Assembly (NCBI GenBank): GCA_021648025.1
Contig: JAKITO010000004.1
Span: 62,001 to 126,000, forward strand
Reading direction: 5' to 3'
Source of the DNA: Paracoccaceae bacterium
GTDB lineage: Bacteria > Pseudomonadota > Alphaproteobacteria > Rhodobacterales > Rhodobacteraceae
DNA: 64,000 bases
Position 1 is the stretch's first letter, and each line of letters opens with the position of its first letter. Made by a program: the position numbers and the translations under genes. Shown in pieces: positions 17,629-26,081 of this stretch. The notes beneath the pieces are model-generated. The model saw only the letters and a list, made by a program, of their open reading frames with translations, made no database searches and was not told where the DNA came from.

Positions 17629-18333
17629 ATGTCTCTTTTCCACCCTGTAAATCTGGTGTGCCCAGCCTGCGAAGCGCCCGTTGTGATGATGGCGGTTGGC
17701 AGTGTGAATGCCGACCGCCGCCCCGACCTGCGAGAGGATATTCTGACCAACCGTTTTCAGGATGTTGAATGCGGGTCCTGTCAGGAAAGTTTCCGTTTGC
17801 AGCCTCAGTTCAACTATCTGGATGTGGGACGTGGCCAGTGGATTGCGGCGATGCAATCGGCCAGGATGCCGGATCACCTGGAGGTCGAGGACGAAGCGGA
17901 AACCTTGTTTAGCGCAAGTTATGGCGCGGATGCACCGGCAGCCGCGCAAGAAGTTGGCAGCGGGCTGAAAGTGCGCGTCACCTTTGGCTGGCCGGGCGTT
18001 CGCGAAAAGCTGTTGATCCAGGAACATGGGTTGGACGACGTGATCATCGAAATGATGAAAATGCACATCCTGAGGAGCGTAGAGACCGCGCCCCTGGCCC
18101 AGGGCATTGAACTGCGCTTTGTCGATGTTGACGAAGACAGTGACGAATACATTTTTTCCTGGCTGGAAACAGCGTCAGAAGACGCCATCGAAAACCTTGG
18201 TGTGTCGGCTGATCTTTATAAGGCGATATTGGACAACCCTGATGGCTGGGACGCCTTGCGGGCGCGGCTTGAAAGTGGCTATTTTGTCGATATGCAGAAA
18301 CTTTATATGGGCGAGGGCCGACAGGCTGGGTAA
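17629..18333 (+). CDS. CpXC-domain zinc-ribbon protein
   Basis: The 234-residue product has the CpXC hallmark: CPAC at Cys11-Cys14 and CGSC at Cys48-Cys51, predicted to bind one zinc. A longer alpha/beta tail ends in an acidic region. It starts 22 bp after the giant metallopeptidase gene with GTCGTTGAAGA ahead of the ATG, so the two are very likely one operon. CpXC proteins have no established biochemical role. The pairing suggests a partner, chaperone, adaptor or immunity-like factor for the large protein, but that is inference. The amidohydrolase gene starts 22 bp after its stop. Confidence 0.8.
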   Translation: MSLFHPVNLVCPACEAPVVMMAVGSVNADRRPDLREDILTNRFQDVECGSCQESFRLQPQFNYLDVGRGQWIAAMQSARMPDHLEVEDEAETLFSASYGADAPAAAQEVGSGLKVRVTFGWPGVREKLLIQEHGLDDVIIEMMKMHILRSVETAPLAQGIELRFVDVDEDSDEYIFSWLETASEDAIENLGVSADLYKAILDNPDGWDALRARLESGYFVDMQKLYMGEGRQAG

Positions 18334-18355
18334 GGATGGGGATGGGGAAACGCAC

Positions 18356-19489
18356 ATGGCTTATGATCTTGTTCTCAAGGGCGGCAGGGTCATGGACCCG
18401 TCGCAGCAAATCGACAAAACCAGCGATGTTGGCTTTGCGGGCGGCAAGGTCGTGGCCATTGGCGAAGGGCTGACCGGCACGGATGAGCGCGATGTAAGCG
18501 GGCTGATCGTCACGCCGGGGCTGATTGATCTGCACACCCATGTCTATTGGGGCGGCACGTCTTTGGGGGTCGATGCGGACGCCTATGCCCGCCAATCCGC
18601 CGTCACCACCTGTGTTGATACCGGCAGTGCCGGGCCCGGTAACTTTCCCGGGTTCAAGGCGCATGTGATCGAACGGGTTCAGACCCGGGTGCTGGTCTAT
18701 CTGCACATATCATTCGCCGGTATCTATGCGTTTTCCCCAAAGATCATGATCGGCGAAAGCGAAGACATGCGCCTGATGGCCGCCCGCGAGGCGCTGGATA
18801 TGGCGCGTGAAAACCCCGAAACCATCATCGGCATCAAGGTGCGGGTGGGCAAACACGCCAGCGGACCCAACGGCATCAACCCGCTGAATATTGCCTTGGA
18901 CGTGGCCCAGGCGGCTGACCTGCCGTTGATGTGCCACATTGACGAGCCACCCCCCACATACGCCGCAGTGGTCGACCGGCTGCGCCAGGGCGACGTGCTG
19001 ACCCATTGTTTCCGCCCCTTCCCCAACGCGCCGATGCATGGCAACGGCCAGGTGCGTGGCGCGGTGATCCGGGCCCGCGCGCGCGGTGTGTTGTTCGACG
19101 TGGCCCACGGCATGGGATCGTTTTCGTGGGATACTGCCCGGGCAATGATGGCGGCCGGGTTCAAACCCGATACCATTTCGTCAGACGTTCACGCCATGTG
19201 CATCAACGGCCCTGCCTGGGATTTGTTGCGCACCATGACCAAGTTTCTGGCCCTTGGCATGCCTCTGTCCGAGATCATAGCCTGCACCACACACCGCCCC
19301 GCCGCCGCCATCCGCCGCCCTGACCTTGGCAGTTTTGCGCCCGGTTCAGTCGGGGATGCCAGTGTGCTTATGCTGGAGCCGGGCGACATTGCGCTTGAGG
19401 ATGTTCAGGGCAATATTATCCATCACCAGGAACGCCTAAGCGCCAAAGGCATGGTCATCGGCGGGGTCTGGCAGGACACAGGGATATGA
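18356..19489 (+). CDS. Amidohydrolase-superfamily deacetylase-like metallohydrolase
   Basis: The start at 18356 is preferred over the longer frame because G-rich GGATGGGGATGGGG precedes it and the fold starts there (MAYDLVLKGGRVMDPSQQID). The 377-residue TIM-barrel enzyme has metal ligands His60 and His62 (DLHTH), a probable bridging Lys161 (IGIKVRVGKHA), His194, His217 and the catalytic Asp277 in SSDVHA. This matches the dihydroorotase-like, EF_0837/D-aminoacylase-related group, which hydrolyses amide or N-acyl bonds. The exact substrate cannot be told. It follows the CpXC gene closely and may share its transcript. Confidence 0.9.
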   Translation: MAYDLVLKGGRVMDPSQQIDKTSDVGFAGGKVVAIGEGLTGTDERDVSGLIVTPGLIDLHTHVYWGGTSLGVDADAYARQSAVTTCVDTGSAGPGNFPGFKAHVIERVQTRVLVYLHISFAGIYAFSPKIMIGESEDMRLMAAREALDMARENPETIIGIKVRVGKHASGPNGINPLNIALDVAQAADLPLMCHIDEPPPTYAAVVDRLRQGDVLTHCFRPFPNAPMHGNGQVRGAVIRARARGVLFDVAHGMGSFSWDTARAMMAAGFKPDTISSDVHAMCINGPAWDLLRTMTKFLALGMPLSEIIACTTHRPAAAIRRPDLGSFAPGSVGDASVLMLEPGDIALEDVQGNIIHHQERLSAKGMVIGGVWQDTGI

Positions 19490-19630
19490 AAAACGAACAT
19501 GCGCTTTGGCCGTATCCCCGGAATGTGCGCGATGTCGGGATCGTGATGAACTTGACCACTGAAACCCTATGAAATAGGCAATGAATCTGTTGACCGGATG
19601 ACGGCGCAACCAGAATCAAAGGGGCCAACC

Positions 19631-20278
19631 ATGGCATTTGCAGCGACAGAACAATTCAACTCGGTGATCTCGGCCATTGACGCCGTCAATGGCGAGGACC
19701 CGCGCAAAATTACCGTGGATGGACACGAACAGCCGTTTGAAACTGTCTATGCCAACCGCATGACCGAAACGCTGGAACGCATGTACCCGGACGCCTCGGA
19801 ACTCCTGCGCATCGCCGCTCGCGCCCAACATATCCGACGCTGGCAAATCCCGCGTGACACCCACCCGATGAATCGCGAGGGCTATCAGAAATGGCGGCTG
19901 TCCATGCGCCAACTGCACGCCGAACTGGTCGGTGGCATCATGAAAAGCAACGACTATAGCGCCGACGACATCACCCTGGTGGGCAGCTATTTGCGCAAAG
20001 AGGCACTGAAACGTGTGGCGGATTCACAGGCCTTGGAAAACGTCGTCGATGTGGTATTTCTGGCCTATTACTGGGACGATTTCGTCAAAAAGTTCTCCGA
20101 CTACGACGATGACAAACTTATCGACATCGTCGGCAAAACACTGCGCAAAATGTCAAGCCACGGCCATGCTGCCGCCCTGGCACTGGACCTGCCGCCCGAA
20201 ACCACCCGGATCGTCCTGGCCGCAGTCGAACGGGAAAAGGACACCCTGGCAAGGATGGCAGAGCAGGAAAACGGTTAA
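19631..20278 (+). CDS. DUF4202 family protein
   Basis: The 215-residue protein is read from the ATG at 19631, where the family sequence begins (FNSVISAIDAVNGEDP). Typical DUF4202 stretches follow: RMTETLERMYPDASELLRIA, ARAQHIRRWQIPRDTHPMNR and LVGSYLRKEAL. The pattern of conserved His, Arg and Asp suggests a helical, HD-like metal-binding fold, but no activity is established. In other bacteria such genes lie near sulfur assimilation genes; none is seen here. A 141-bp gap separates it from the amidohydrolase gene. Confidence 0.9.
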   Translation: MAFAATEQFNSVISAIDAVNGEDPRKITVDGHEQPFETVYANRMTETLERMYPDASELLRIAARAQHIRRWQIPRDTHPMNREGYQKWRLSMRQLHAELVGGIMKSNDYSADDITLVGSYLRKEALKRVADSQALENVVDVVFLAYYWDDFVKKFSDYDDDKLIDIVGKTLRKMSSHGHAAALALDLPPETTRIVLAAVEREKDTLARMAEQENG

Positions 20279-20344
20279 GGCTGGTCTCAGCCCGGCACCA
20301 TCGCCTTTTTCAACCCCCATACCGTCATATAAACAGGGCGCGCC

Positions 20345-20383
20345 AAAAAAACCGCCGCGCATCCCGGACGGGGATGGCGGCGG
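20345..20383 (-). terminator. Rho-independent terminator (minus strand)
   Basis: On the minus strand a G+C-rich stem (20369-20383 pairing with 20352-20365, about 13 bp) is followed by seven T residues (20351-20345). It would end the transcript of the 40-residue ORF at 20502-20624. The DUF4202 gene converges on it from the other side. Confidence 0.75.
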
Positions 20384-20501
20384 CAAGGTATGCAGGTCTC
20401 ATGTAGTGTCAGGCGTGGCAGGGACAAGAGGCACGTCCCGGGACATATGTTGGGACAAAATCAGCCACACACAGGCATGAGAATCGCAGGCAGATTCGGG
20501 T

Positions 20502-20624
20502 TCAGATCAATTCGGGCAGATGCAGGGCCACCACCAGAATGACCGTCAAAGCCACAAGCCCCAGACCATCCTGCAAAAGCGTGTCCTGCGAGCGGCGAAA
20601 ACTGGATTTGATCTGATGCAACAT
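20502..20624 (-). CDS. 40-residue single-span membrane peptide
   Basis: A short frame from ATG at 20624 encodes 40 residues: a polar N-terminus (MLHQIKSSFRRSQDTLLQDG) and one hydrophobic segment (LGLVALTVILVVALHLPELI). GGAG lies seven bases upstream of the ATG, and a strong terminator lies about 120 bp after the stop on the same strand. Both support a real small gene. I believe similar peptides occur in other Rhodobacterales, but I cannot check that here. Function unknown. Confidence 0.65.
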   Translation of the reverse strand: MLHQIKSSFRRSQDTLLQDGLGLVALTVILVVALHLPELI

Positions 20625-20950
20625 AAGCGGGCTCCGGTCGGTTGGTTAATCATTTGTTGACCCTTTGTTCTCATTTATGCCGGGCTTTGTAAAGAACTTT
20701 ATGAGAACATTTGTGAACTTTCGCACCTTTCACGATAGCAGGATGGTTGAATGCCTCCCAAGCCCGGCCAGGATTGTTGCCGCACACCTCCGACGCGGCG
20801 GGCTGACCGGCCAAGGCACAGTCGCACTTGTTCCAAGGCGTGTTTACCGGGGCTGATCTGGTGATTGCCAAAAGACGGCGTCTGATCTATCTCACGACCC
20901 GGGGTCATCTAGCGCCCTGAATTCACAGTTGGACAATGCGGAGCAACGAC

Positions 20951-21190
20951 ATGGGTGCGATACTGGACCGGATTTCCTGGGGAATGGTCGGGATAATGTG
21001 TGCCTTGCTGGGCTTGGCGCCGTTCGTGCCGGCACCACACATCTGGCAGAAACTTCAGATGTTGGTGGCCGGAAACCTGACGCAGATGATAGATATCGGC
21101 GATTTGCTGATGCACGGCGCGCCCTGGCTGGTCCTGATCGCCAAATTGATCCGCGTCAACGTTTCAACCTCGGGTTCGCAAAAGGAGTAA
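20951..21190 (+). CDS. Small two-span membrane protein, annotated elsewhere as RND-transporter-like
   Basis: An ATG also exists at 20936, but GGAG at 20940-20943 fits the ATG at 20951, giving 79 residues starting MGAILDRISWGMV. A hydrophobic helix (about 8-30, WGMVGIMCALLGLAPFVPAP) and a second amphipathic one (DLLMHGAPWLVLIAKLI) are seen. Homologues in Rhodobacterales carry the uninformative name RND transporter, although this is far too small for an RND pump. The next gene begins 5 bp after its stop, so the two form an operon. Confidence 0.75.
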   Translation: MGAILDRISWGMVGIMCALLGLAPFVPAPHIWQKLQMLVAGNLTQMIDIGDLLMHGAPWLVLIAKLIRVNVSTSGSQKE

Positions 21191-21194
21191 CCTT

Positions 21195-22004
21195 GTGCAG
21201 CCAGCAGCCGCGCTGACCATTTTAACCGGCGATCCTGGGGGTGGGCCAGAAAATCGGCCAGAATACAGGCCAGAATACAGGCCAGAGGGCGCATCTGAAC
21301 AAAAGGCGTTTTTCCTGAAAACATGGGCGCATTATTATGAGCGTCAGATCAGCAGGGATCATTGCTATGTCATCAGTGCCGACGCACCGCCGGAATTGTT
21401 GGAATTGGCGGCGGGTTGCTCGGTGATCCGGCTGCCGTCCGGTTCGGGCGCAACAGTGGCACGGCGGCGCGGGCGGGTCATGGCCAATATGGTGGCCGCA
21501 TTGGGCCAGTATTACACCCATGTGATTGTTGGTGAGCCACACGAACTGGTGCTGGCGGACCCGGCCAAAGGCAATCTGAACGATATGCTTGGGGCGATTG
21601 ACGGCGGACAGGTTTTGACGCCACTTGGCCTGGACCTTATCCCGCAGCACATCGCGGTGGATGATGCGGGAAAGGCGGCACGCCACGTCAGGGTTGCGCC
21701 GGACCTTTGCAAACCCTGTGTGATCTCGGCCCCGGTTGCCTTGTCGCGGGACGCGACATTGGCGAAATTCAAACGGCTGGCAACCCCCGAAGATTTGTAT
21801 CTGTTGCGCCAGACCCAAGGCCCGCCCACCGGGGACACGACACAAGAAGTCGCGGATATGGACTTTGGCGACGGGTTTTCTGATCTGCGCGCCCGGATGC
21901 ACACAACCTGGGGCAAACATGGCAATTCCGGCTATTGGTCGTTTGCCCCCCCTGTTTCCAGTCATACCTATGCCCTGCCCGCGCGGTTTGACGGCCTGTT
22001 CTGA
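21195..22004 (+). CDS. Hypothetical cytoplasmic protein with RPEY repeat near the N-terminus
   Basis: Translation starts at GTG 21195, behind AAAGGAG and 5 bp after the small membrane gene. The 269-residue protein begins with a proline-rich segment in which RPEY recurs because of a 12-bp tandem array. The rest is alpha/beta (LTILTGDPGGG, HYYERQISRDHCYVISADA, VMANMVAALGQYYTHVIVG) and faintly recalls nucleotide-sugar-binding folds. I do not recognise a family. The stop codon lies inside a 13-bp tandem array. Confidence 0.7.
   Translation: MQPAAALTILTGDPGGGPENRPEYRPEYRPEGASEQKAFFLKTWAHYYERQISRDHCYVISADAPPELLELAAGCSVIRLPSGSGATVARRRGRVMANMVAALGQYYTHVIVGEPHELVLADPAKGNLNDMLGAIDGGQVLTPLGLDLIPQHIAVDDAGKAARHVRVAPDLCKPCVISAPVALSRDATLAKFKRLATPEDLYLLRQTQGPPTGDTTQEVADMDFGDGFSDLRARMHTTWGKHGNSGYWSFAPPVSSHTYALPARFDGLF
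21244..21291. repeat. 12-bp in-frame tandem array
   Basis: Four units beginning GGCCAGA start at 21244, 21256, 21268 and 21280. The two middle ones are identical (GGCCAGAATACA). The array encodes the N-terminal RPE-Y repeats of the 269-residue hypothetical protein. Confidence 0.85.
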
Positions 22005-22041
22005 CGGCCTGTTCTGACGGCCTGTTCTGACGGCCTGTTCT
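21990..22041. repeat. Four perfect 13-bp tandem repeats across a stop codon
   Basis: GACGGCCTGTTCT is repeated four times without a mismatch (21990-22002, 22003-22015, 22016-22028, 22029-22041). The TGA stop at 22002-22004 lies at the first junction. The period of 13 means each extra unit would not extend the protein in frame. The array fills the space between converging genes. Confidence 0.95.
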
Positions 22042-22052
22042 GGGGGTGGCAG

Positions 22053-24092
22053 TCAGGGTTTTCGGCGACGGCGCCGCCGACCACTTTCGCCGGCTTTGGG
22101 GTTGAAGCTGGGATTGGGAAGGCTGACGATCTGCGACAGGTTGGGAAACGGGTCAGATTTATGCGGAATCGCATTGGCGGCGACAAAATGATCCTGAAAC
22201 ATCGGTGCCAGGGCGGTTTCGACCTTGGTGATCTCGCGCACCATGATTTCAACCTCGTGCCGCGCCGCGATATTGCACAGGGCAATGCGCGCGCCGGTGC
22301 CGGCGGCGTTGCCGGCTGACGTCACCTTGTCCAGCGGCGCATCCGGGATCATCCCCAGCACCATCGCGTGTTTGGACGAGATATGCGCACCAAACGCTCC
22401 GGCCAGAACCACCCGGTCAACCGTATCAACCCCCATTTCATCCATCAACAGGCGCGCCCCCGCATACAGCGCGGATTTGGCCAGTTGGATGGCGCGAATG
22501 TCGCCCTGGGTGACGGTGATGCGGGGGGTGTTGTCATCCGTGCCATCGTGGATCATGTAGGAATGCGTGCGCCCATCGGGAATACAGCGCGGCGTGCCGG
22601 TCTGTTCCGCCGAGCCGATCAGACCGCTTTCATCCAGCAGGCCGGCCATGCGCATTTCGGCCACCGCCTCGATGATGCCCGAGCCGCAGATGCCGGTGAT
22701 GCCAGAGGTTGCAGTCGCCGCTTCAAAGCCGGGGTCGTCTGACCAAAGCTCGGATCCGATCACCTGAAAACGGGGGTTTTTGGTGACGGGATCAATCCTG
22801 ATGCGTTCAATGGCACCGGGGGCGGCACGCTGGCCGGAACTGATCTGAGCGCCTTCAAAGGCCGGGCCAGTGGGCGAGGAACAGGCCAGAACCCGGGTGG
22901 TATTGCCCAGCAAAAGTTCGGCATTGGTGCCCACATCAACCACCAGCACCAGATCCTTGGATTTTCCGGGTTGTTCCGACAGCGCCACGGCGGCGGCATC
23001 GGCCCCGACATGGCCGGCAATGCAGGGCAGGATATAGATGCGCGCACGCGGGTTGATGGCGTCCAGTTCCAGGTCAGGCGCCCCCAGGTGCTGGGCATCG
23101 GAACTGGCCAGCGCAAACGGCGCCTGGCCCAGTTCGACCGGATCAATTCCAATCAGCAGGTGGTGCATGACCGGGTTGCAGACAAACGTGGCCTCGACCA
23201 GTTGGTCGGGGGTGATCCTGGCCTCGTCCAACAGTTCAGCGATCAGGCCATTCAGGGCCACGCGCACCGCTTTGGTCATTTCCACGTCGCCGCCGGGGTT
23301 CATCATCGAATAGCTGACCCGGCTCATCAGGTCTTCGCCAAAGCGGATCTGCGGGTTCATGATGCCGGATGAGGCGATTACTTCGCCGGTCGCAAGGTCG
23401 GTAAGATGGGCGGCAATGGTGGTTGAACCAAGGTCGATGGCAAGCCCGTAAAGGCCGTCTTCAAACAGGCCGGGCCAGATATGGGTGATCCGCGCCGGGG
23501 CATCTGTGTGATCTTTGTGCAAGGCGACGCTGACCTGCCATTTGCCTTTACGCAGGGTTTTCTGAAGGCGCGACATCAGGGTCAGGTCGGCGGTGACATG
23601 GTCAATGCCCCATTGCGATTTCAGCGCCCGGGCCAGCCGTTCCAGATCGCCGGTAGGCGAATGCATGTCCGGTTCTTCGACATCGACAAAATACAGCCGG
23701 GTGGCCGGGTCCATCTGGATGGCGCGCGTGCTGGCTGCTTTGCGCACCACCTGGCGGTGCACCTGGCTTTCGGGGGGGACATCAATCACCACATCGGTCT
23801 GGATCGTCGCCTGACAGCCAAGGCGGCGACCGGGGGTCAGGCCGCGTTTGTCGTCATATCTCTGCTCGACCTTGTTCCAGTCCGACAGGGCGTCTTTGGC
23901 GACGTTCACCCCGTGTTTGGGGAAGGCGCCATAGCCCGGGGTGATCTGGCATTTCGAACAGATGCCACGCCCGCCGCAGACCGAATCCAGATCAACCCCC
24001 AACTGGCGGGCCGCTGTCAACACCGGTGTTCCCTGCGGGAAATGCCCGCGTTTGCCTGAGGGCGTGAAGATAACAAGGGGATTGGTGGTCAT
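22053..24092 (-). CDS. RamA-like corrinoid-protein reactivase (2Fe-2S plus ASKHA/DUF4445)
   Basis: The 679-residue protein starts with a plant-type [2Fe-2S] ferredoxin domain, with Cys39, Cys45, Cys48 (VCGGRGICSKC) and Cys93 (RRLGCQA). A linker and a long ASKHA/DUF4445 ATPase domain follow, with GLAIDLGSTTIAAHL near 215-229, VVDVGTNAEL and ICGSGIIEAV. Such proteins use ATP to return inactive Co(II) corrinoid methyltransferase partners to Co(I). That fits the MttB-family gene at 48099, which is not adjacent, and no corrinoid-binding protein is seen between them. The C-terminus ends in an Arg-rich tail (RRRRRRKP). Confidence 0.9.
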   Translation of the reverse strand: MTTNPLVIFTPSGKRGHFPQGTPVLTAARQLGVDLDSVCGGRGICSKCQITPGYGAFPKHGVNVAKDALSDWNKVEQRYDDKRGLTPGRRLGCQATIQTDVVIDVPPESQVHRQVVRKAASTRAIQMDPATRLYFVDVEEPDMHSPTGDLERLARALKSQWGIDHVTADLTLMSRLQKTLRKGKWQVSVALHKDHTDAPARITHIWPGLFEDGLYGLAIDLGSTTIAAHLTDLATGEVIASSGIMNPQIRFGEDLMSRVSYSMMNPGGDVEMTKAVRVALNGLIAELLDEARITPDQLVEATFVCNPVMHHLLIGIDPVELGQAPFALASSDAQHLGAPDLELDAINPRARIYILPCIAGHVGADAAAVALSEQPGKSKDLVLVVDVGTNAELLLGNTTRVLACSSPTGPAFEGAQISSGQRAAPGAIERIRIDPVTKNPRFQVIGSELWSDDPGFEAATATSGITGICGSGIIEAVAEMRMAGLLDESGLIGSAEQTGTPRCIPDGRTHSYMIHDGTDDNTPRITVTQGDIRAIQLAKSALYAGARLLMDEMGVDTVDRVVLAGAFGAHISSKHAMVLGMIPDAPLDKVTSAGNAAGTGARIALCNIAARHEVEIMVREITKVETALAPMFQDHFVAANAIPHKSDPFPNLSQIVSLPNPSFNPKAGESGRRRRRRKP

Positions 24093-24239
24093 TTTAGGTG
24101 GCCTTCAGGTCTGGGTTCATCGTCGCGACCATATTGGCGTTTTGAGAAAGTGAAAGGCCGGAAACGGCATCAATTGGGGTACAGCGTCGTTTTTGACATT
24201 TGCGCCAGGTGTTGATGCGCAAGCCCATGACAAAGACAT

Positions 24240-24662
24240 TCAACGCACCAAAGGTGAATGGCCAGGTTTGGTGTCAGGAACGGTGGCAAGGTCTGCCAGG
24301 ATTGGGCAATCGGGACGATGGTCGCCGGCGCAGGCATCAATCAGATGGGTTAATGTGTCATGCAAGGCGGTCAGTTCGGCCAGTTTCTGGTCGATCCGGG
24401 TCAGGTGTTGGCGGGCGATGGTTTTGACATCAGCACTGGCGCGGGTGGTGTCATCGTATAACGTCAGCAGGTTGCGACAATCTTCGATCGAGAACCCCAG
24501 TGACCGCGCCCGCCCAAGAAAGGCCAGCTTGTGCAGGTCACTATCACGAAATGCGCGATAACCGTTGTCGGATCGCAACGGCGCGACCAGACCGATTTCT
24601 TCATAATAGCGGATGGTTTTGCTGGGCAGGCCGGACAGGCGGGACACGTCGCCGATGTTCAT
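24240..24662 (-). CDS. cueR: Cu(I)-responsive MerR-family regulator CueR
   Basis: The 140-residue protein has the MerR winged helix at its N-terminus (MNIGDVSRLSGLPSKTIRYY), then the dimerisation helix and the metal loop Cys111-x7-Cys119 (CAGDHRPDC). That spacing is diagnostic of CueR, where E. coli has Cys112 and Cys120. CueR activates copper efflux genes by twisting promoters with a long spacer. No copA or multicopper oxidase gene is in the window. Its own promoter has that long-spacer form (24687-24717), so autoregulation is likely. Confidence 0.93.
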   Translation of the reverse strand: MNIGDVSRLSGLPSKTIRYYEEIGLVAPLRSDNGYRAFRDSDLHKLAFLGRARSLGFSIEDCRNLLTLYDDTTRASADVKTIARQHLTRIDQKLAELTALHDTLTHLIDACAGDHRPDCPILADLATVPDTKPGHSPLVR

Positions 24663-24686
24663 ATTGATCTCCTGATGACATGTGAT

Positions 24687-24717
24687 CCAATAAAGCCTCC
24701 CGCGACTGGAAGGTCAA
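24687..24717 (-). promoter_or_regulatory. MerR-type promoter/CueR operator upstream of cueR
   Basis: On the minus strand a -35 box TTGACC (24717-24712) and a weak -10 TATTGG (24692-24687) are separated by 19 bp, longer than the normal 17. The spacer holds CCTTCC and GGGAGG, a dyad like those of copper-responsive MerR sites. It directs transcription into cueR. Confidence 0.7.
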
Positions 24718-24724
24718 GGGCCCG

Positions 24725-25150
24725 TCAGAAGATGCCGTTTTCCTTTTGCACTTCGCGAATGTAGCGGGTGATGTTCAGGACATCTGCATCCGTAAGCCCC
24801 GGCACGGGCGGCATGTTGCCAAACCGCCAATGATGCGCGCGCACGCCGTTTTTGGCGGCCACAAGAAAGGCCGCGTCGGAATGGTGGTTCGGTTCATAAA
24901 TCTTGTGGATCAGCGATGGGGCGACGCCGTTCTGACCGGCGGCGTTTGCGCCGTGGCATTGCGCGCATTTGGCGTCAAAGCCGCGCTTGCCGATCTGGGC
25001 CTGTTCGGACAAGGCGGCAGGCAGGGCCACCGCGACCATGCTTGCACCTTGCACAAGTGGGGCTTCAGCCCGGTCGCCCACGGGTTTGAATATCGAATAG
25101 GCCACGGCGATCACCACCAGCCCCACGCCGCCCAAAACTTTGATATTCAT
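24725..25150 (-). CDS. Membrane-anchored mono-heme c-type cytochrome
   Basis: Two starts are possible. The ATG at 25171 overlaps the end of lsrF. The one at 25150 has AGGGC upstream and begins MNIKVLGGVGLVVIAVAYSIF, a clear membrane anchor, so I prefer it (141 residues). The heme site is CAQCH at residues 62-66, and an axial Met lies in FGNMPPVPGLTD near 113. It should be periplasmic and carry electrons, perhaps to the terminal oxidase. It is the last gene of the sugar-uptake operon, an unexpected place, just before the cueR promoter. Confidence 0.9.
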   Translation of the reverse strand: MNIKVLGGVGLVVIAVAYSIFKPVGDRAEAPLVQGASMVAVALPAALSEQAQIGKRGFDAKCAQCHGANAAGQNGVAPSLIHKIYEPNHHSDAAFLVAAKNGVRAHHWRFGNMPPVPGLTDADVLNITRYIREVQKENGIF

Positions 25151-25163
25151 CGCCCTGCCCTTT

Positions 25164-26045
25164 TCAGCCATCAGATTTCAGGTCATTATACATCTCAAAC
25201 GCCTGATTGGCAGGCAATAATTCGTGTACCACTTTGGCGACTGCCTTGATCATCGCAATCGGCGCGTCTGATTGAAAGATATTGCGCCCCATATCAACGC
25301 CCGCCGCCCCCTGATCAACCGCGCGAAACGCCATATCCAGCGCCTCCAATTCAGGCAGTTTCTTGCCCCCGGCGATGACGATAGGCACCGGACAGCCGGC
25401 CACGACCTTTTCAAACCCCTCTTCGATGAAATAGCTTTTGACATAATGCGAGCCGATTTCAGCAGCAATCCGCGTCGCCAGACCGAAGTACCGCGCGTCC
25501 CGTGCCATGTCTTTGCCCACACCTGTTACGGCCAGGGTCGGGATGCCGACCTTCATGCCACTGTCAATCAGCTTGATCACATTGGTGATCGACTTGTGTT
25601 CGAACTCGGCGCCGATATAGACCTGTGCGGCCATGGCACAAACGCCCATGCGCACGGCGTCGTCGATATCGACCGCTATGGTTTCGTTCGACAGTTCCGA
25701 CAGGATCGAATTGCCGCCCGAGGCGCGCATGACGATCGGTTTGGTCACAGTCGGCGGAATGACGGACCGCAGGATGCCACGGGTACACATCAATACATCG
25801 GCATGTTCGGCCAAAGGCAGGATGTTCAGGTCGATCCGTTCCAGGCCCTTGGTTGGTCCCTGAAAATAGCCATGATCAAACGCCAGCATCACCGTGCGCC
25901 CCGATACCGGGTTAAAAATGCGCGACATGCGGTTTTTGATACCCCAGTCATAATTGGCACAGCCCTTCAGGAAAAACCCCTGTTTGTCCTGCGGGGTGTC
26001 GATGCCAAAGTCTTTGCCGTCTTTGATGTCGTCGATATCTGCCAT
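25164..26045 (-). CDS. lsrF: LsrF-type thiolase/aldolase (3-hydroxy-5-phosphonooxypentane-2,4-dione thiolase family)
   Basis: The 293-residue TIM-barrel protein is close to E. coli LsrF over its whole length ([53 protein letters not shown]). The Schiff-base lysine Lys203 is conserved at the same number (YVKSYF). LsrF converts phosphorylated AI-2 breakdown product to acetyl-CoA and DHAP. The operon lacks LsrG and LsrK homologues, so the true substrate may be a related phosphorylated ketose. The downstream cytochrome gene overlaps or abuts it. Confidence 0.92.
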   Translation of the reverse strand: MADIDDIKDGKDFGIDTPQDKQGFFLKGCANYDWGIKNRMSRIFNPVSGRTVMLAFDHGYFQGPTKGLERIDLNILPLAEHADVLMCTRGILRSVIPPTVTKPIVMRASGGNSILSELSNETIAVDIDDAVRMGVCAMAAQVYIGAEFEHKSITNVIKLIDSGMKVGIPTLAVTGVGKDMARDARYFGLATRIAAEIGSHYVKSYFIEEGFEKVVAGCPVPIVIAGGKKLPELEALDMAFRAVDQGAAGVDMGRNIFQSDAPIAMIKAVAKVVHELLPANQAFEMYNDLKSDG

Positions 26046-26081
26046 TTTATGTCCAGTCGTTGTCTTGGTTCTATTGGGGGG

